Positions 1-6,869 of a DNA stretch of 25,513 nucleotides are shown here, in pieces; position 1 is the stretch's first letter, and each line of letters starts with the position of its first letter. Origin of the DNA: CAYHKY01 sp964357355 (GTDB taxonomy: Bacteria > Patescibacteriota > Microgenomatia > UBA10105); the NCBI GenBank assembly GCA_964357355.1, contig CAYHKY010000012.1, positions 1 through 25,513 of the forward strand. The letters are read 5' to 3'. Below the pieces are notes generated by a model. The model saw only the letters and a list, made by a program, of their open reading frames with translations. It was not told the origin of the DNA and did not search any database. The translations under genes were made by a program, and so were the position numbers.

Positions 1-2
1 AT

Positions 3-117
3 TATAGCCTACATACTTGAATTTGTTCCGGCCATATACCCCTCTAAGCTGCTTTGATCCCGCCACATCTTCATAATTTTAATGCTTGGCGGGACAAACC
101 AGCGTAAGATGGGTATA
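3..117 (-). repeat. Structured dispersed repeat, copy 1 (variant apical stem)
   Basis: First of three copies of a two-hairpin repeat; the others are at 20863-20955 and 22773-22865. On the minus strand it begins TATACCC (117-111) and ends GGCTATA (9-3). Hairpin 1 pairs GGCTATA with TATGGCC around a conserved 20-nt loop. Hairpin 2 is closed by TATACCC/GGGTATA and then GCTG/CAGC. The apical stem here is TCCCGCCA (58-65) with TGGCGGGA (87-94), quite unlike GCAACCT/AGGTTGC in the other copies, but still fully paired. It starts 8 nt past the stop codon of the minus-strand b5 gene and could sit in that operon's 3' UTR. Function unknown. Confidence 0.85.
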
Positions 118-124
118 CACAAAT

Positions 125-562
125 TTAAGGTGATCTATATACCTGCATTTTATTGAGTGTTTCCGAGTTATGTTGCCCGTAAAAAATTGCAGTCATATCA
201 GTGTTACACTGGAAAATATTTCCACCTGAATGTGCATTGCGGAATTCAGTAACGTCATAACGCGCTCCGTCAATTACGATCAGGCAGCGGTTACTTTGGA
301 TGGGTTCGGGGGGAACTTGTGGTGATTGGGGTGGATTTTGTTGAGGGGTTGGATTTGCCTTGCTTAAGAAATTGGGGGTGTTATTTTTGGGGACCAGGGA
401 AACTTCGGGCTTAACTGTAGCAGCCGGAAGGATTGCTTGTTGTTCCGTCAAAATATCGGTAATTGGAGTATAACTACGGGCGACGTCCACAAATATAATG
501 ACGAGGATGAAACTGAAAAAATGTAAAAGTCCAAATGCAATAATTGTTTTTAAGGTATTCAT
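125..562 (-). CDS. Membrane-anchored cytochrome b5-like heme protein
   Basis: A 145-residue protein with one N-terminal membrane segment (about 6-28), a Pro/Gln/Asn-rich linker (about 44-90) and a small C-terminal domain (92-145). That domain carries HSGG (His111) and a second histidine in GQH (His131), matching the HPGG...H axial heme ligands of cytochrome b5. Cys93 and Cys119 are shared with the paralogue at 2348-3136 and could form a disulfide, which would fit an extracytoplasmic domain. The start overlaps the stop of the reductase gene by 4 nt (ATGA), so the two are probably translationally coupled. It is the last gene of the minus-strand operon. Heme binding is inferred from the ligand pattern; the domain is shorter than classical b5 (about 85-90 residues), so it may be a minimal or divergent version. 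Confidence 0.75.
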   Translation of the reverse strand: MNTLKTIIAFGLLHFFSFILVIIFVDVARSYTPITDILTEQQAILPAATVKPEVSLVPKNNTPNFLSKANPTPQQNPPQSPQVPPEPIQSNRCLIVIDGARYDVTEFRNAHSGGNIFQCNTDMTAIFYGQHNSETLNKMQVYRSP

Positions 563-1851
563 TTCAAACTAAAATCCTCATAAATGATGGAACGGCGTTT
601 TACTCCGGACTGGGTGAGTTGTTTGGTCATGTCGCGCATCATAGGAAGTGGTCCGCAGAGGAAAATCCGTTTATTCATGAGTTCTCCCGCATATTGTCGA
701 ATATGAGCAAGACTCAATCGTCCAGCCACTTGGGATTCATGGAGTATGTAGTGTAATCCCGTATGTGAGTATGCCAAAAATTGTAATTTATCATGATAAA
801 TTGCTTCATGGTTTGACTTGACCAAATAAAAAAAATGGATTTGCCGATTGGATTTGGGATTGTTTGCCTCTTTTTCCAAAAGGCTGATAAATGGTGTGAT
901 ACCTATACCTCCTGCGATACATACGACGTCGCAGGGTGCAAAAAAACGCTCCCCGAACGTGCCGTATGGCCCCCACAATACAACTTCATCACCCCGGTTC
1001 AATTGGTTAAGTAGCAGGGTATAATCTCCGACAACTTTTGCTGCAATTCTGATTTCTGATTGATATTCCTGGGTTTTGACAACGGAAAACGGATGCTCTT
1101 CTTTATTCATTTGACCACTTCGAATTGACATAAAAACGAATTGGCCCGGCTGAATTTCAAGCGGTTTAATCTTTGGTATCATCAGAAGTTCGACGATATC
1201 TCCGGTTCTGTTAACTTGAGAAATAATATAAGTTGACCGGGGGCCGATGAATTTGTATAAATAACGCCTGTAGATGAAGGCAAAACTTCCCAGTCCCAAA
1301 AGTGCATAAATCCAAATTTTTAAGGGCATGTAGCGGGAAACATCGCTGGATATTGATATCGTGTGCAGGATGCCAAAAATAAGCGGTACCGACATAAATT
1401 CATGTGTTTTTTTCCACACATGGTAAGGAAGATCAACAAATAGCGTAACCAGTATCAGTCCGATTAAGGAATTTAAGGCGAAAATTCCCAGAGTCAAAGG
1501 TAATTCTTGAGATGGAACAATATATTGAAGTATTAGAGAAATGTTCGGCAGACGGGAAAAAATCAGGAGAAACGGATGTTCTAGTAACCCGATCACACTT
1601 AATGCAGAAATAATTTGATGGGTTTTCATCACTTTGTCAAATCCGCCGAACAGATTCTCGAGAAAAGGAAATCTTGAAGAGAGTACGAAAGATAGTGAAA
1701 AAAGCACTGTTCCCAGTAATGCCATTGATTGGCTGAGTGATAAAAGCGGTGCTGCCTGTACTATTTCCAGAAACCTGGGTTTTGCCAGTATAAAAAGAAA
1801 CAAAGTGATGAGTAGAATACAGGCAATGATAAAGATCCCGCGATATTTCAT
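559..1851 (-). CDS. Ferric reductase/NOX-like transmembrane flavocytochrome
   Basis: A 430-residue protein with an N-terminal multi-pass membrane half (about 1-200) and a cytosolic ferredoxin-reductase-like half (about 205-430). The membrane half has two His pairs, His78/His92 and His150/His163, spaced 13 and 12 residues apart, as expected for the two stacked b hemes of ferric reductase-like proteins. The soluble half shows the FAD motif HPFSV (253-257), WGPYGTFGERF, a nucleotide-binding GGIGITP (314-320) and the terminal CGPLPMM (399-405) of NAD(P)H-dependent FNR-like domains. Expected role: NAD(P)H to FAD to two hemes to an external acceptor. It lies between b5-like genes on both sides, 11 nt from the one before and overlapping the one after, which suggests the acceptors are those proteins. 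Oxygen (NOX-like) or iron(III) as final acceptor cannot be told apart here. Confidence 0.88.
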   Translation of the reverse strand: MKYRGIFIIACILLITLFLFILAKPRFLEIVQAAPLLSLSQSMALLGTVLFSLSFVLSSRFPFLENLFGGFDKVMKTHQIISALSVIGLLEHPFLLIFSRLPNISLILQYIVPSQELPLTLGIFALNSLIGLILVTLFVDLPYHVWKKTHEFMSVPLIFGILHTISISSDVSRYMPLKIWIYALLGLGSFAFIYRRYLYKFIGPRSTYIISQVNRTGDIVELLMIPKIKPLEIQPGQFVFMSIRSGQMNKEEHPFSVVKTQEYQSEIRIAAKVVGDYTLLLNQLNRGDEVVLWGPYGTFGERFFAPCDVVCIAGGIGITPFISLLEKEANNPKSNRQIHFFYLVKSNHEAIYHDKLQFLAYSHTGLHYILHESQVAGRLSLAHIRQYAGELMNKRIFLCGPLPMMRDMTKQLTQSGVKRRSIIYEDFSLK

Positions 1852-1862
1852 AACTTTCCCAG

Positions 1863-2264
1863 TTAGAGAGCGGGAGTAAGCCGGCCGATGACTAGATATT
1901 TACGTTTTATGATCTCTGCTCCCAAAATATGCAGATCTAAAGAAGCGTCGCGTCCGGCCAAGAAGTGATACGGTCCTCCGGGTTGATAGAATTTTCTTCC
2001 TGACGATACATCGTATACTTGACCATCTAGTGCTAAATATACAGGTCCCGTCTTATTGGTACCGTCAAAATTTTTAAGTGCTGTTTCCGTAAATTCCACA
2101 ACCTCTTTTGATTGGGCTTCTGTGACAATATTTGCCTGACTGACAATCATTTTTTGAACTATAAAGGTGAGAATAACTAAATTTATTAATATCAGCACGA
2201 TCCGTTTACTTCCCAAATAGTAATGTAAGCGGCGGCGAAATGCTTGTAATCTTATATGTTTCAT
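1863..2264 (-). CDS. MAPR-type cytochrome b5-like membrane protein
   Basis: The start is set at ATG 2264 (MKHIRLQ); an upstream in-frame extension to 2327 runs through a perfect hairpin and is unlikely. The protein has 133 residues: a basic N-terminus, one membrane segment (about 22-40), and a domain at about 74-125 with VYLALDGQVYDVSSG followed by KFYQPGGPY and FLAGRDAS. That is the signature of the membrane-associated progesterone receptor (MAPR) branch of the b5 fold, which coordinates heme through tyrosines rather than two histidines. It differs clearly from the HSGG-type b5 proteins at both ends of the operon. Second gene of the minus-strand operon, 11 nt before the flavocytochrome. A heme relay or heme-handling role is inferred from the neighbours. 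Confidence 0.78.
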   Translation of the reverse strand: MKHIRLQAFRRRLHYYLGSKRIVLILINLVILTFIVQKMIVSQANIVTEAQSKEVVEFTETALKNFDGTNKTGPVYLALDGQVYDVSSGRKFYQPGGPYHFLAGRDASLDLHILGAEIIKRKYLVIGRLTPAL

Positions 2265-2277
2265 AATTTTTGTTGTT

Positions 2278-2299
2278 CCGGGCCGATTTCTCGGCCCGG
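2278..2299. other. Perfect 9-bp inverted repeat between operon genes
   Basis: CCGGGCCGA (2278-2286) and TCGGCCCGG (2291-2299) pair perfectly around a TTTC loop, between the acidic b5 gene and the MAPR-type gene. On the minus strand no U-tract follows (AACAACAAAAATT), so it is not a good terminator for that operon. It could be a processing or stability hairpin that sets different levels for the first gene and the rest. On the plus strand AATGTTTTTCT follows, but no plus-strand gene would be terminated. Confidence 0.6.
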
Positions 2300-2347
2300 A
2301 ATGTTTTTCTGCCCTTTCCACACGCAAACGAGCAATGTTTTATTTAC

Positions 2348-3136
2348 TTAGTCTTCTGTTTCGTGTTCTTCCTCTTCATGATTTTCAACTTCGTGTTCAT
2401 CTTCCCGTTGCTGATTTTCTATATAACGACTCTCATCTTCATCCTCGTCTTCGTCTTCATTTTCGAAACTTCCGGTCGGATTAATGGACGGCGGATTTGT
2501 CGGGATTATGACTGGTGTTGGCGAACTGGCAGGACCCGAATTCCCTGATTGGGGAGGAGTCGTAGTCGTGCTGCCTGTGGTTATTAAATACGCAGTCATC
2601 CGGGAAGTATCCGTGCCATGTTGCTTTTGGTACACAGCGGTCATGTCAGTTCCGCATTGAAATATATCTCCGCCTGAGTGTGTCGATTTCAATGGCGTGA
2701 CATCATACTGACGTCCAAAAAGCGTAACTATACAACCTGCAGTTTGCGCTGCGTTTGCAGCTTGCGAGTTGGCAATAGTAGTTCTTAAATTTTTGGCAGT
2801 GCTGGCGGCGGCCAATCCCGCTGCAGTCGGAAAAGTCCCTGTAACTGCAGTATTGTTTTTTGGAGTCGGTACAGGATTTGCGTTTGCCGCCGGATTGCCA
2901 GTGACCGGGTTCCCCGCTGGGGCCGTTTGAGTTAGCACACTAGGTGAGGGATTATTGACATCTTGGGTTGAGTTTATTGTTTCTACTGCCATTACCTGCT
3001 TGTTTTGGCCCGGGGGAGTCGCTTTTATTAATTTCATACCAGCCACGGTACTGGTAGTGACGGATGCTCCGACAAAGAGAACTACGGCTGCCTGCGGCAG
3101 GAATTTTTGGGTCAGGAAGGAAATTAATTTATTCAT
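2348..3136 (-). CDS. Cytochrome b5-like protein with long linker and acidic tail
   Basis: A 262-residue protein. An N-terminal hydrophobic segment (about 13-33) serves as signal or anchor. A low-complexity Pro/Asn/Thr/Ala linker follows (about 40-130). The b5-like domain (134-185) has HSGGDIFQC with His153 and a second ligand His173 in KQH, plus Cys135 and Cys161. A Thr/Pro/Ser linker leads to an extremely acidic tail (about 224-262, mostly Glu/Asp with a few His). The core is clearly homologous to the 125-562 protein (shared HSGG-IFQC-TDMTA). First gene of the minus operon; a TATACT box lies 9 nt before its ATG. The acidic tail could bind cations, including Fe or Ca, or dock to a basic partner; this is inference. 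Paralogy to the last gene suggests duplication inside the operon. Confidence 0.75.
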   Translation of the reverse strand: MNKLISFLTQKFLPQAAVVLFVGASVTTSTVAGMKLIKATPPGQNKQVMAVETINSTQDVNNPSPSVLTQTAPAGNPVTGNPAANANPVPTPKNNTAVTGTFPTAAGLAAASTAKNLRTTIANSQAANAAQTAGCIVTLFGRQYDVTPLKSTHSGGDIFQCGTDMTAVYQKQHGTDTSRMTAYLITTGSTTTTPPQSGNSGPASSPTPVIIPTNPPSINPTGSFENEDEDEDEDESRYIENQQREDEHEVENHEEEEHETED

Positions 3137-3145
3137 ATGTTAGGC

Positions 3146-3151
3146 AGTATA
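3146..3151 (-). promoter_or_regulatory. Putative -10 box of the minus-strand heme operon
   Basis: Read on the minus strand, TATACT ends 9 nt before the ATG at 3136, so transcription would begin a few nt from the start codon. No convincing -35 hexamer is visible. It is divergent from the promoter at 3204-3212; the two share an 82-bp intergenic region. Confidence 0.45.
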
Positions 3152-3203
3152 CTCACCGGCACATTAAGAACGGATTAAGGGGAATAAAAATGATTTAAAT
3201 ATA

Positions 3204-3212
3204 TGATATAAA
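3204..3212 (+). promoter_or_regulatory. Extended -10 promoter giving a leaderless mRNA
   Basis: TGATATAAA (extended TGn plus TATAAA at 3207-3212) is followed after 6 nt by the ATG at 3219. The usual -10 to start-site spacing places the transcript start at or next to the A of the ATG, and there is no Shine-Dalgarno sequence. It should drive the nucleotide-kinase operon. Confidence 0.55.
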
Positions 3213-3218
3213 GAGTGA

Positions 3219-3872
3219 ATGATTTCCGGATTTAATAAAATTGCCGTCCTCATTTGGGATTTTGACGGGACCTTTTACAAGCCCTTACCTAAATTGTGGC
3301 ATGATGTCCGGATCGCTGAATTCCGGGTAATTATGGCTCATACCGGATGGGATCAAAATAAAGCCGAAATTGAGTTTGAAAAACTTTATAAACACAGATT
3401 TGATAGTGCGACTCAAACGTCAGCATTTTTAAGTAATATTTCAATAGCTGAAGCAGCGGTAGAAATGGAGCGGTTTTTTGACCGGAGAAATTATCTTAAA
3501 AAAGATCCACGACTGGTCAGGTTATTTGAGAAATTACGGCATTTCCGGCATTTTACTTTGGCCAATGGAGTAATCGCGCGCCATATAGAAACATTCAAAA
3601 TCTTGGGGTTAGCACCTCAAATATTTGAAGAGATGGTGACTTCCGAAACTGTCGGATTTACCAAGCCTAATCCTCAAGGATTTCAATATATTTTGGATAA
3701 AACCAAATTACCCCCATCTTCGCACCTGATGATAGGAGATAGGGAAATAGTTGATCTGGTTCCAGCAAAAAAACTGGGAATGAAGACATGTCTTGTATGG
3801 AGTGATAAAAAAAGTGTAATTGCGGATATTACACTTAAAACTGTCTACGAACTCAGTTCGTTGTTTACGTAA
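3219..3872 (+). CDS. HAD-superfamily phosphatase
   Basis: A 217-residue hydrolase. Motif I is WDFDGT, with nucleophile Asp14 and general acid/base Asp16. LANG at 114-117 fits motif II. The motif III lysine is in FTKPNP (Lys149), and motif IV is GDREIVDL with acidic residues Asp174 and Asp179. An alpha-helical cap lies between motifs I and II, as in pyrimidine 5'-nucleotidase or phosphoglycolate-phosphatase type (class I) HADs. It heads an operon of nucleotide kinases, 18 nt before the thymidylate-kinase paralogue, so dephosphorylation of a nucleotide is a reasonable guess; the sequence alone does not show the substrate. No Shine-Dalgarno precedes the ATG, in line with a leaderless transcript. 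Confidence 0.82.
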   Translation: MISGFNKIAVLIWDFDGTFYKPLPKLWHDVRIAEFRVIMAHTGWDQNKAEIEFEKLYKHRFDSATQTSAFLSNISIAEAAVEMERFFDRRNYLKKDPRLVRLFEKLRHFRHFTLANGVIARHIETFKILGLAPQIFEEMVTSETVGFTKPNPQGFQYILDKTKLPPSSHLMIGDREIVDLVPAKKLGMKTCLVWSDKKSVIADITLKTVYELSSLFT

Positions 3873-3890
3873 TTATTTCATTCATTGTGT

Positions 3891-4487
3891 ATGAAAGGAA
3901 AATTTATTGTATTTGAGGGAGTGAGCGGGACGGGAAAAGAAACACAGGCCAAACTCTTAAAAAAGTTTTTGGAACGCAAAAAAATTATCACGAACGTAGT
4001 TTTTCATCCCTCTCCAGAGTTAAAGCCTTTGATATCAGAATGGAAAGAAGTTCGCCAGGTTGACCATATCACCCAAGTTTATTTATTTCTGGCAGACCGT
4101 TATGACAAAGTAAGACAGGTGATCAACCCGGCTTTGGAACAAGGCGAATGGGTCATTTCTTTGAGAAGTTATGTCAGTGCGATGGTATATCAGGGTAAAA
4201 CCCGGGATGAAAAAATTTGGATTAAAAATGAATTTCTTCGGTTTGAGCCAAAACCTGACCGGTTATATTATTTTGATATTAGTCCAAAAATAGCTCTTGA
4301 ACGTATTAAAAAGCGGTATCAGGAAACCGGTGAAAAACTGGGTTTTTATGAAAAAATGGATTTACTTTCGGAAAAGAGACAAGCATATAAAGATGTATTG
4401 CAAAAAATGAGGCATGTAAATATCGATGCAGGCCAAACTATTGAAAATATACACAGACAAATTTTGTCACATCTATTGTTAGTTTGA
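3891..4487 (+). CDS. Degenerate thymidylate kinase-like P-loop protein
   Basis: The ATG at 3891 (MKGKFIVFEG) is preferred over a TTG two codons earlier. The 198-residue protein has the Tmk fold: P-loop GVSGTGKE (10-17), LADRYDKV (about 68-75) and a YQG (100-102). Several Tmk catalytic elements are altered. The Arg-Glu-Pro-Gly-Gly motif after the P-loop reads HPSPEL. The Asp-Arg-Tyr/His motif reads SLRSY, losing the Asp. The lid region GEKLGFYEKMD lacks the usual Arg-rich loop. A canonical tmk follows 26 nt downstream, so this copy is free to have changed substrate, for example another dNMP, or to have become regulatory. Not a recent duplicate, given how far it has diverged. Confidence 0.8.
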   Translation: MKGKFIVFEGVSGTGKETQAKLLKKFLERKKIITNVVFHPSPELKPLISEWKEVRQVDHITQVYLFLADRYDKVRQVINPALEQGEWVISLRSYVSAMVYQGKTRDEKIWIKNEFLRFEPKPDRLYYFDISPKIALERIKKRYQETGEKLGFYEKMDLLSEKRQAYKDVLQKMRHVNIDAGQTIENIHRQILSHLLLV

Positions 4488-4512
4488 CTAGTCTTTGTTA
4501 CTATCATTTTTT

Positions 4513-5154
4513 ATGCAACGCGGATATTTCATTACATTTGAAGGTGGAGAGGGAGCAGGCAAATCCATTCAAGTTGAGATTCTGACGAGTCACTTGCACG
4601 AAGATAACTACCCGATTGTGGTGACACGTGAGCCGGGAGGCACCAGGATCGGTGAACAAGTGCGTGACATTACCCATAGTCAGGAAAATGTGGATTTGGA
4701 GTCAACCACTGAGGCATATCTCATGGCAGCAGCACGTGCCCAGCATGTCAGCCAGATCATCGAACCTGCACTTGAAGCCGGAAAAATCGTAGTTTGTGAC
4801 CGGTATGTTGATTCCTCAATTGCTTATCAAGGTTATGGGAGAAAACTAGGTGCTGCAACCATCAGCCAACTCAATGAATTGGCGATAAACGGAGCCATAC
4901 CGAACTTAACCATTTTACTGGATATCGATACGGAAAAGGGTTTGCGCAGGCGGCACAAATCAACTAAAAGCAAAGACAGGTTGGATGTACAGCAAAGAGA
5001 TTTTTATGAGCGCGTGCACCGCGGTTATTTGGAACTAGTTGAAAACCATCCTAGCCGTTTTGTCAAAGTTGATGCCAGCAGGAGTATTGAAAAAGTGGCA
5101 GTGGAAATCTGGACTGAAGTAAAAAAGAGATTGGATGCGCATTTTCACAAATGA
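4513..5154 (+). CDS. tmk: Thymidylate kinase
   Basis: Start set at ATG 4513 (MQRGYFITFEG); a TTG at 4495 would add six non-conserved residues. It phosphorylates dTMP to dTDP. The 213-residue product has every family landmark: P-loop GGEGAGKS, TREPGGTRIGE, AAARAQH, CDRYVDSSIAYQG and a lid with RRRHKSTKSKDRLD. It overlaps tdk by 4 nt (ATGA), so Tdk to Tmk would be coupled steps of thymidine salvage. The neighbouring upstream paralogue lacks several of these residues, making this the functional Tmk of the pair. Confidence 0.95.
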   Translation: MQRGYFITFEGGEGAGKSIQVEILTSHLHEDNYPIVVTREPGGTRIGEQVRDITHSQENVDLESTTEAYLMAAARAQHVSQIIEPALEAGKIVVCDRYVDSSIAYQGYGRKLGAATISQLNELAINGAIPNLTILLDIDTEKGLRRRHKSTKSKDRLDVQQRDFYERVHRGYLELVENHPSRFVKVDASRSIEKVAVEIWTEVKKRLDAHFHK

Positions 5155-5726
5155 AAAATAAAAAAGGAAAACTGACAGTGATCGCCGGCCCCATGTTTGC
5201 GGGTAAGACTACCAAATTGTTGACTCTTTTTACCGTACTTTCAAATCTTGATTATCATATCCTTTGTTTCAAAGCCGAAGCGCGAACAGGTGGAGGGATG
5301 GGTCACACCAGGTCCCACGACGAACGGCCGTTACCCGTGATATATATTGATCAAAATAAACCGGAAAAAATCTTGCATTATGTCGGACGTGATGGTATCC
5401 AAAAAGTTGTTGTCGATGCGGTACATTTTTTCCCCAAAGATAATTTCATCAGGGTAATCCGCAAACTCTTGAGCCAGGGGATTGACGTCTATGTCAACGG
5501 TTTGATATATGATTATCGGAAAAGGGAATACGGAGCTACCAAGACTTTGATGGATATTGCGGATGAATGCATCGAGCAGTTTTCGATCTGTGTCAAATGC
5601 GGGGGGAAAGCAGCCCATACCGAAAGAGTTGCCGGGGGGATAGAAGTGTCAATCGGCACAACCGGTAAAACCGTAGCCAAGTATATTCCCGTCTGTGCAT
5701 CCTGCCACGAGGTTTATAAAGGATGA
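5151..5726 (+). CDS. tdk: Thymidine kinase family protein with altered catalytic motif
   Basis: A 191-residue type II (TK1-like) thymidine kinase homologue. The P-loop is GPMFAGKTT (13-21), and SHDERPLP follows as in the family. Four cysteines form the zinc site (CVKC 147-150, CASC 182-185). The lasso region GLIYDYRKREYGA (118-129) is recognisable, and the C-terminal part has GGIEVSIG. The odd point is the Walker-B/catalytic motif: the family has DEAQFF or DEGQFF, with the Glu acting as base, but here it reads DAVHFF (89-94, codons GAT GCG GTA CAT TTT TTC). The Glu is Ala and the Gln is His. It overlaps tmk upstream and the next kinase downstream, each by ATGA. Thymidine kinase by family; activity or substrate may have changed. 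Confidence 0.85.
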   Translation: MKNKKGKLTVIAGPMFAGKTTKLLTLFTVLSNLDYHILCFKAEARTGGGMGHTRSHDERPLPVIYIDQNKPEKILHYVGRDGIQKVVVDAVHFFPKDNFIRVIRKLLSQGIDVYVNGLIYDYRKREYGATKTLMDIADECIEQFSICVKCGGKAAHTERVAGGIEVSIGTTGKTVAKYIPVCASCHEVYKG

Positions 5727-6448
5727 GAAAATATAACGCAATCATTATTGCGGGCAGTTGGGCTGCGGGAAAAACTACCTTGGCACTCCTTTATGGAGAT
5801 CAATTCAAAAGAGATGGTATTCCGTTCACCTTTGATTCTGACCGGTTGCAGTTTGAACAGGGTGTTTTGGGAGATGTGACAAATTACAATAAAGACCAGA
5901 AGAGGTGGGAAGGACCGCATAGTTATTTGACAAAAGACGGCAATCCTGGATCAAGACAATTTATGATCAGGGATGGAACTATTGCCAATCAGGCTCATAT
6001 GTCAATGATCGCAGAAATTGCACAACTGACTGATGGCGATCCGCTGCGTTTAGTTGAATATGCGATTGGTCCTGATATCCATGAATTTGAAAATGAAAGA
6101 AGGGAGCCGCCATTTTTACAGGCAGGCAGACACTTAGTAGATTGGTTAAATCAGTCCGGAATATTAGATAAAGTTTTGTTAATAGAGATGATATCATCTC
6201 TCCAATTACGTTTTCAGAGACAACGCGTACGGGACAGCAAGACAGATCAGGCAGCATTTGAGGCATTTGCCGGTGGCGGAGGGGGGTTAAATGGTGAATT
6301 GTCAGGAGACAATTATGTAAGATTTGAAAATGATCACAATGATGCAAGATCTTTTCGTATTCAGGCAGCTTCCATTTATAGAGATATCATTTTACCAGGA
6401 ATACAAGGTGAGGGTAATCAAAGAAGTATAGAGCGCAGGAGAAGATAA
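5723..6448 (+). CDS. P-loop kinase-like protein of unknown substrate
   Basis: A 241-residue protein starting MRKYNAIIIAGSWAAGKTT, with Walker A at 11-19 directly after the first beta strand, as in small-molecule kinases. FTFDSDRLQFE (about 35-45) looks like the substrate-binding Asp-Arg region of nucleoside/nucleotide or shikimate-type kinases. A glycine run (five Gly near 209) lies in a likely mobile loop. The tail is Arg-rich. Last gene of the tight operon (4-nt overlap with tdk), followed by the largest non-coding gap in the window. The context argues for nucleotide or nucleoside phosphorylation; the exact family was not recognised. Confidence 0.65.
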   Translation: MRKYNAIIIAGSWAAGKTTLALLYGDQFKRDGIPFTFDSDRLQFEQGVLGDVTNYNKDQKRWEGPHSYLTKDGNPGSRQFMIRDGTIANQAHMSMIAEIAQLTDGDPLRLVEYAIGPDIHEFENERREPPFLQAGRHLVDWLNQSGILDKVLLIEMISSLQLRFQRQRVRDSKTDQAAFEAFAGGGGGLNGELSGDNYVRFENDHNDARSFRIQAASIYRDIILPGIQGEGNQRSIERRRR

Positions 6449-6650
6449 TTTTTTCTCAACCTCTTCATCAATGAATTGATACCTCGGCGAGTAATTTTCC
6501 AAACTTTGCCGGATAGGGATACATTTCTGGGATAATGTTCGTTAGCTCGGACTCAGCTGATACAGCTGGAAGCTGGTAAATGAATCGCAAAACCTAAATT
6601 CCAATGCATTCCGCGAAAAGCTATAAGGAGTTTGTTCAGTATTTCCCAAT

Positions 6651-6710
6651 GTCATCCTCGCGAATGCGAGGATCTTCACTAAAAGATTCCCGGTCAAGCC
6701 GGGAATGACA
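6651..6710. repeat. GTCAT...ATGAC double-hairpin element, copy A
   Basis: GTCAT begins and ATGAC(A) ends a pair of hairpins: ATCCTCGC/GCGAGGAT and ATTCCCGG/CCGGGAAT, joined by a short A/T linker. Copies B (9124-9190) and C (17347-17416) keep the layout with different stem bases. Only this copy has longer imperfect inverted arms: about 6621-6645 on the left matches the reverse complement of about 6717-6745 on the right at most positions. A small MITE-like or REP-like element is the best description. Confidence 0.75.
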
Positions 6711-6748
6711 AGTATTCGGGAAGAACTGAATTAACTCGCTATAAGTTA

Positions 6749-6776
6749 TTGACAAAGTTGTATATATCATTATAAT
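6749..6776 (+). promoter_or_regulatory. Near-consensus sigma70 promoter
   Basis: TTGACA (6749-6754), a 16-nt spacer and TATAAT (6771-6776). This is the only promoter in the window with both consensus hexamers. The start site would be about 6783, inside the arm of the hairpin that begins at 6781. Confidence 0.75.
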
Positions 6777-6780
6777 CATA

Positions 6781-6816
6781 AAAAAGCTCTAGAAACAGGT
6801 GAGCTTTTTTGTTTTT
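6781..6816 (+). terminator. Intrinsic-terminator-like hairpin right after a promoter
   Basis: AAAAAGCTC (6781-6789) pairs with GAGCTTTTTT (6801-6810), followed by GTTTTTT. It looks like a Rho-independent terminator but sits just 4 nt past a strong -10 box. It may end transcripts from the kinase operon while the promoter fires into it, or may produce a very short RNA or leader attenuation of the adenosine deaminase-guaB unit. Confidence 0.65.
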
Positions 6817-6827
6817 TCTCAAGTAAC

Positions 6828-6864
6828 GTCCCGCCTTCATTTGAAATATAGGGATTGGCGGGAC
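6828..6864 (+). promoter_or_regulatory. Hairpin before the adenosine deaminase start
   Basis: GTCCCGCC (6828-6835) and GGCGGGAC (6857-6864) pair perfectly. The purine-rich right arm is the only Shine-Dalgarno-like sequence before ATG 6870 and would be hidden in the stem. The stem resembles the apical stem of structured repeat copy 1 (58-94). Confidence 0.5.
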
Positions 6865-6869
6865 ACCAA

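Larger units (their letters stand above)
6449..6869 (+). other. 421-bp non-coding region full of palindromes
   Basis: The only gap over 300 bp. In order it holds: an unremarkable stretch with CAGCTGATACAGCTG-like palindromes near 6550; a MITE-like element whose outer arms (about 6621-6645 and 6717-6745) flank a double hairpin at 6651-6710; a near-consensus promoter (6749-6776); a terminator-like hairpin (6781-6816); and a perfect 8-bp hairpin (6828-6864) directly before the next gene. No coding frame or tRNA is seen. Confidence 0.7.

Noticed and set aside
544..756. Plus-strand frame opposite the ferric reductase C-terminus
   Set aside because: Antisense of the conserved CGPLPMM region; no promoter or Shine-Dalgarno.
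2270..2548. 92-codon plus-strand frame opposite the acidic-tail gene
   Set aside because: Its hydrophobic, Phe-rich translation is the antisense of Glu/Asp codons in the minus-strand gene.
6530..6600. Possible tRNA gene in the palindrome-rich gap
   Set aside because: No acceptor stem, T-loop GTTCGANNC or anticodon arm could be placed.
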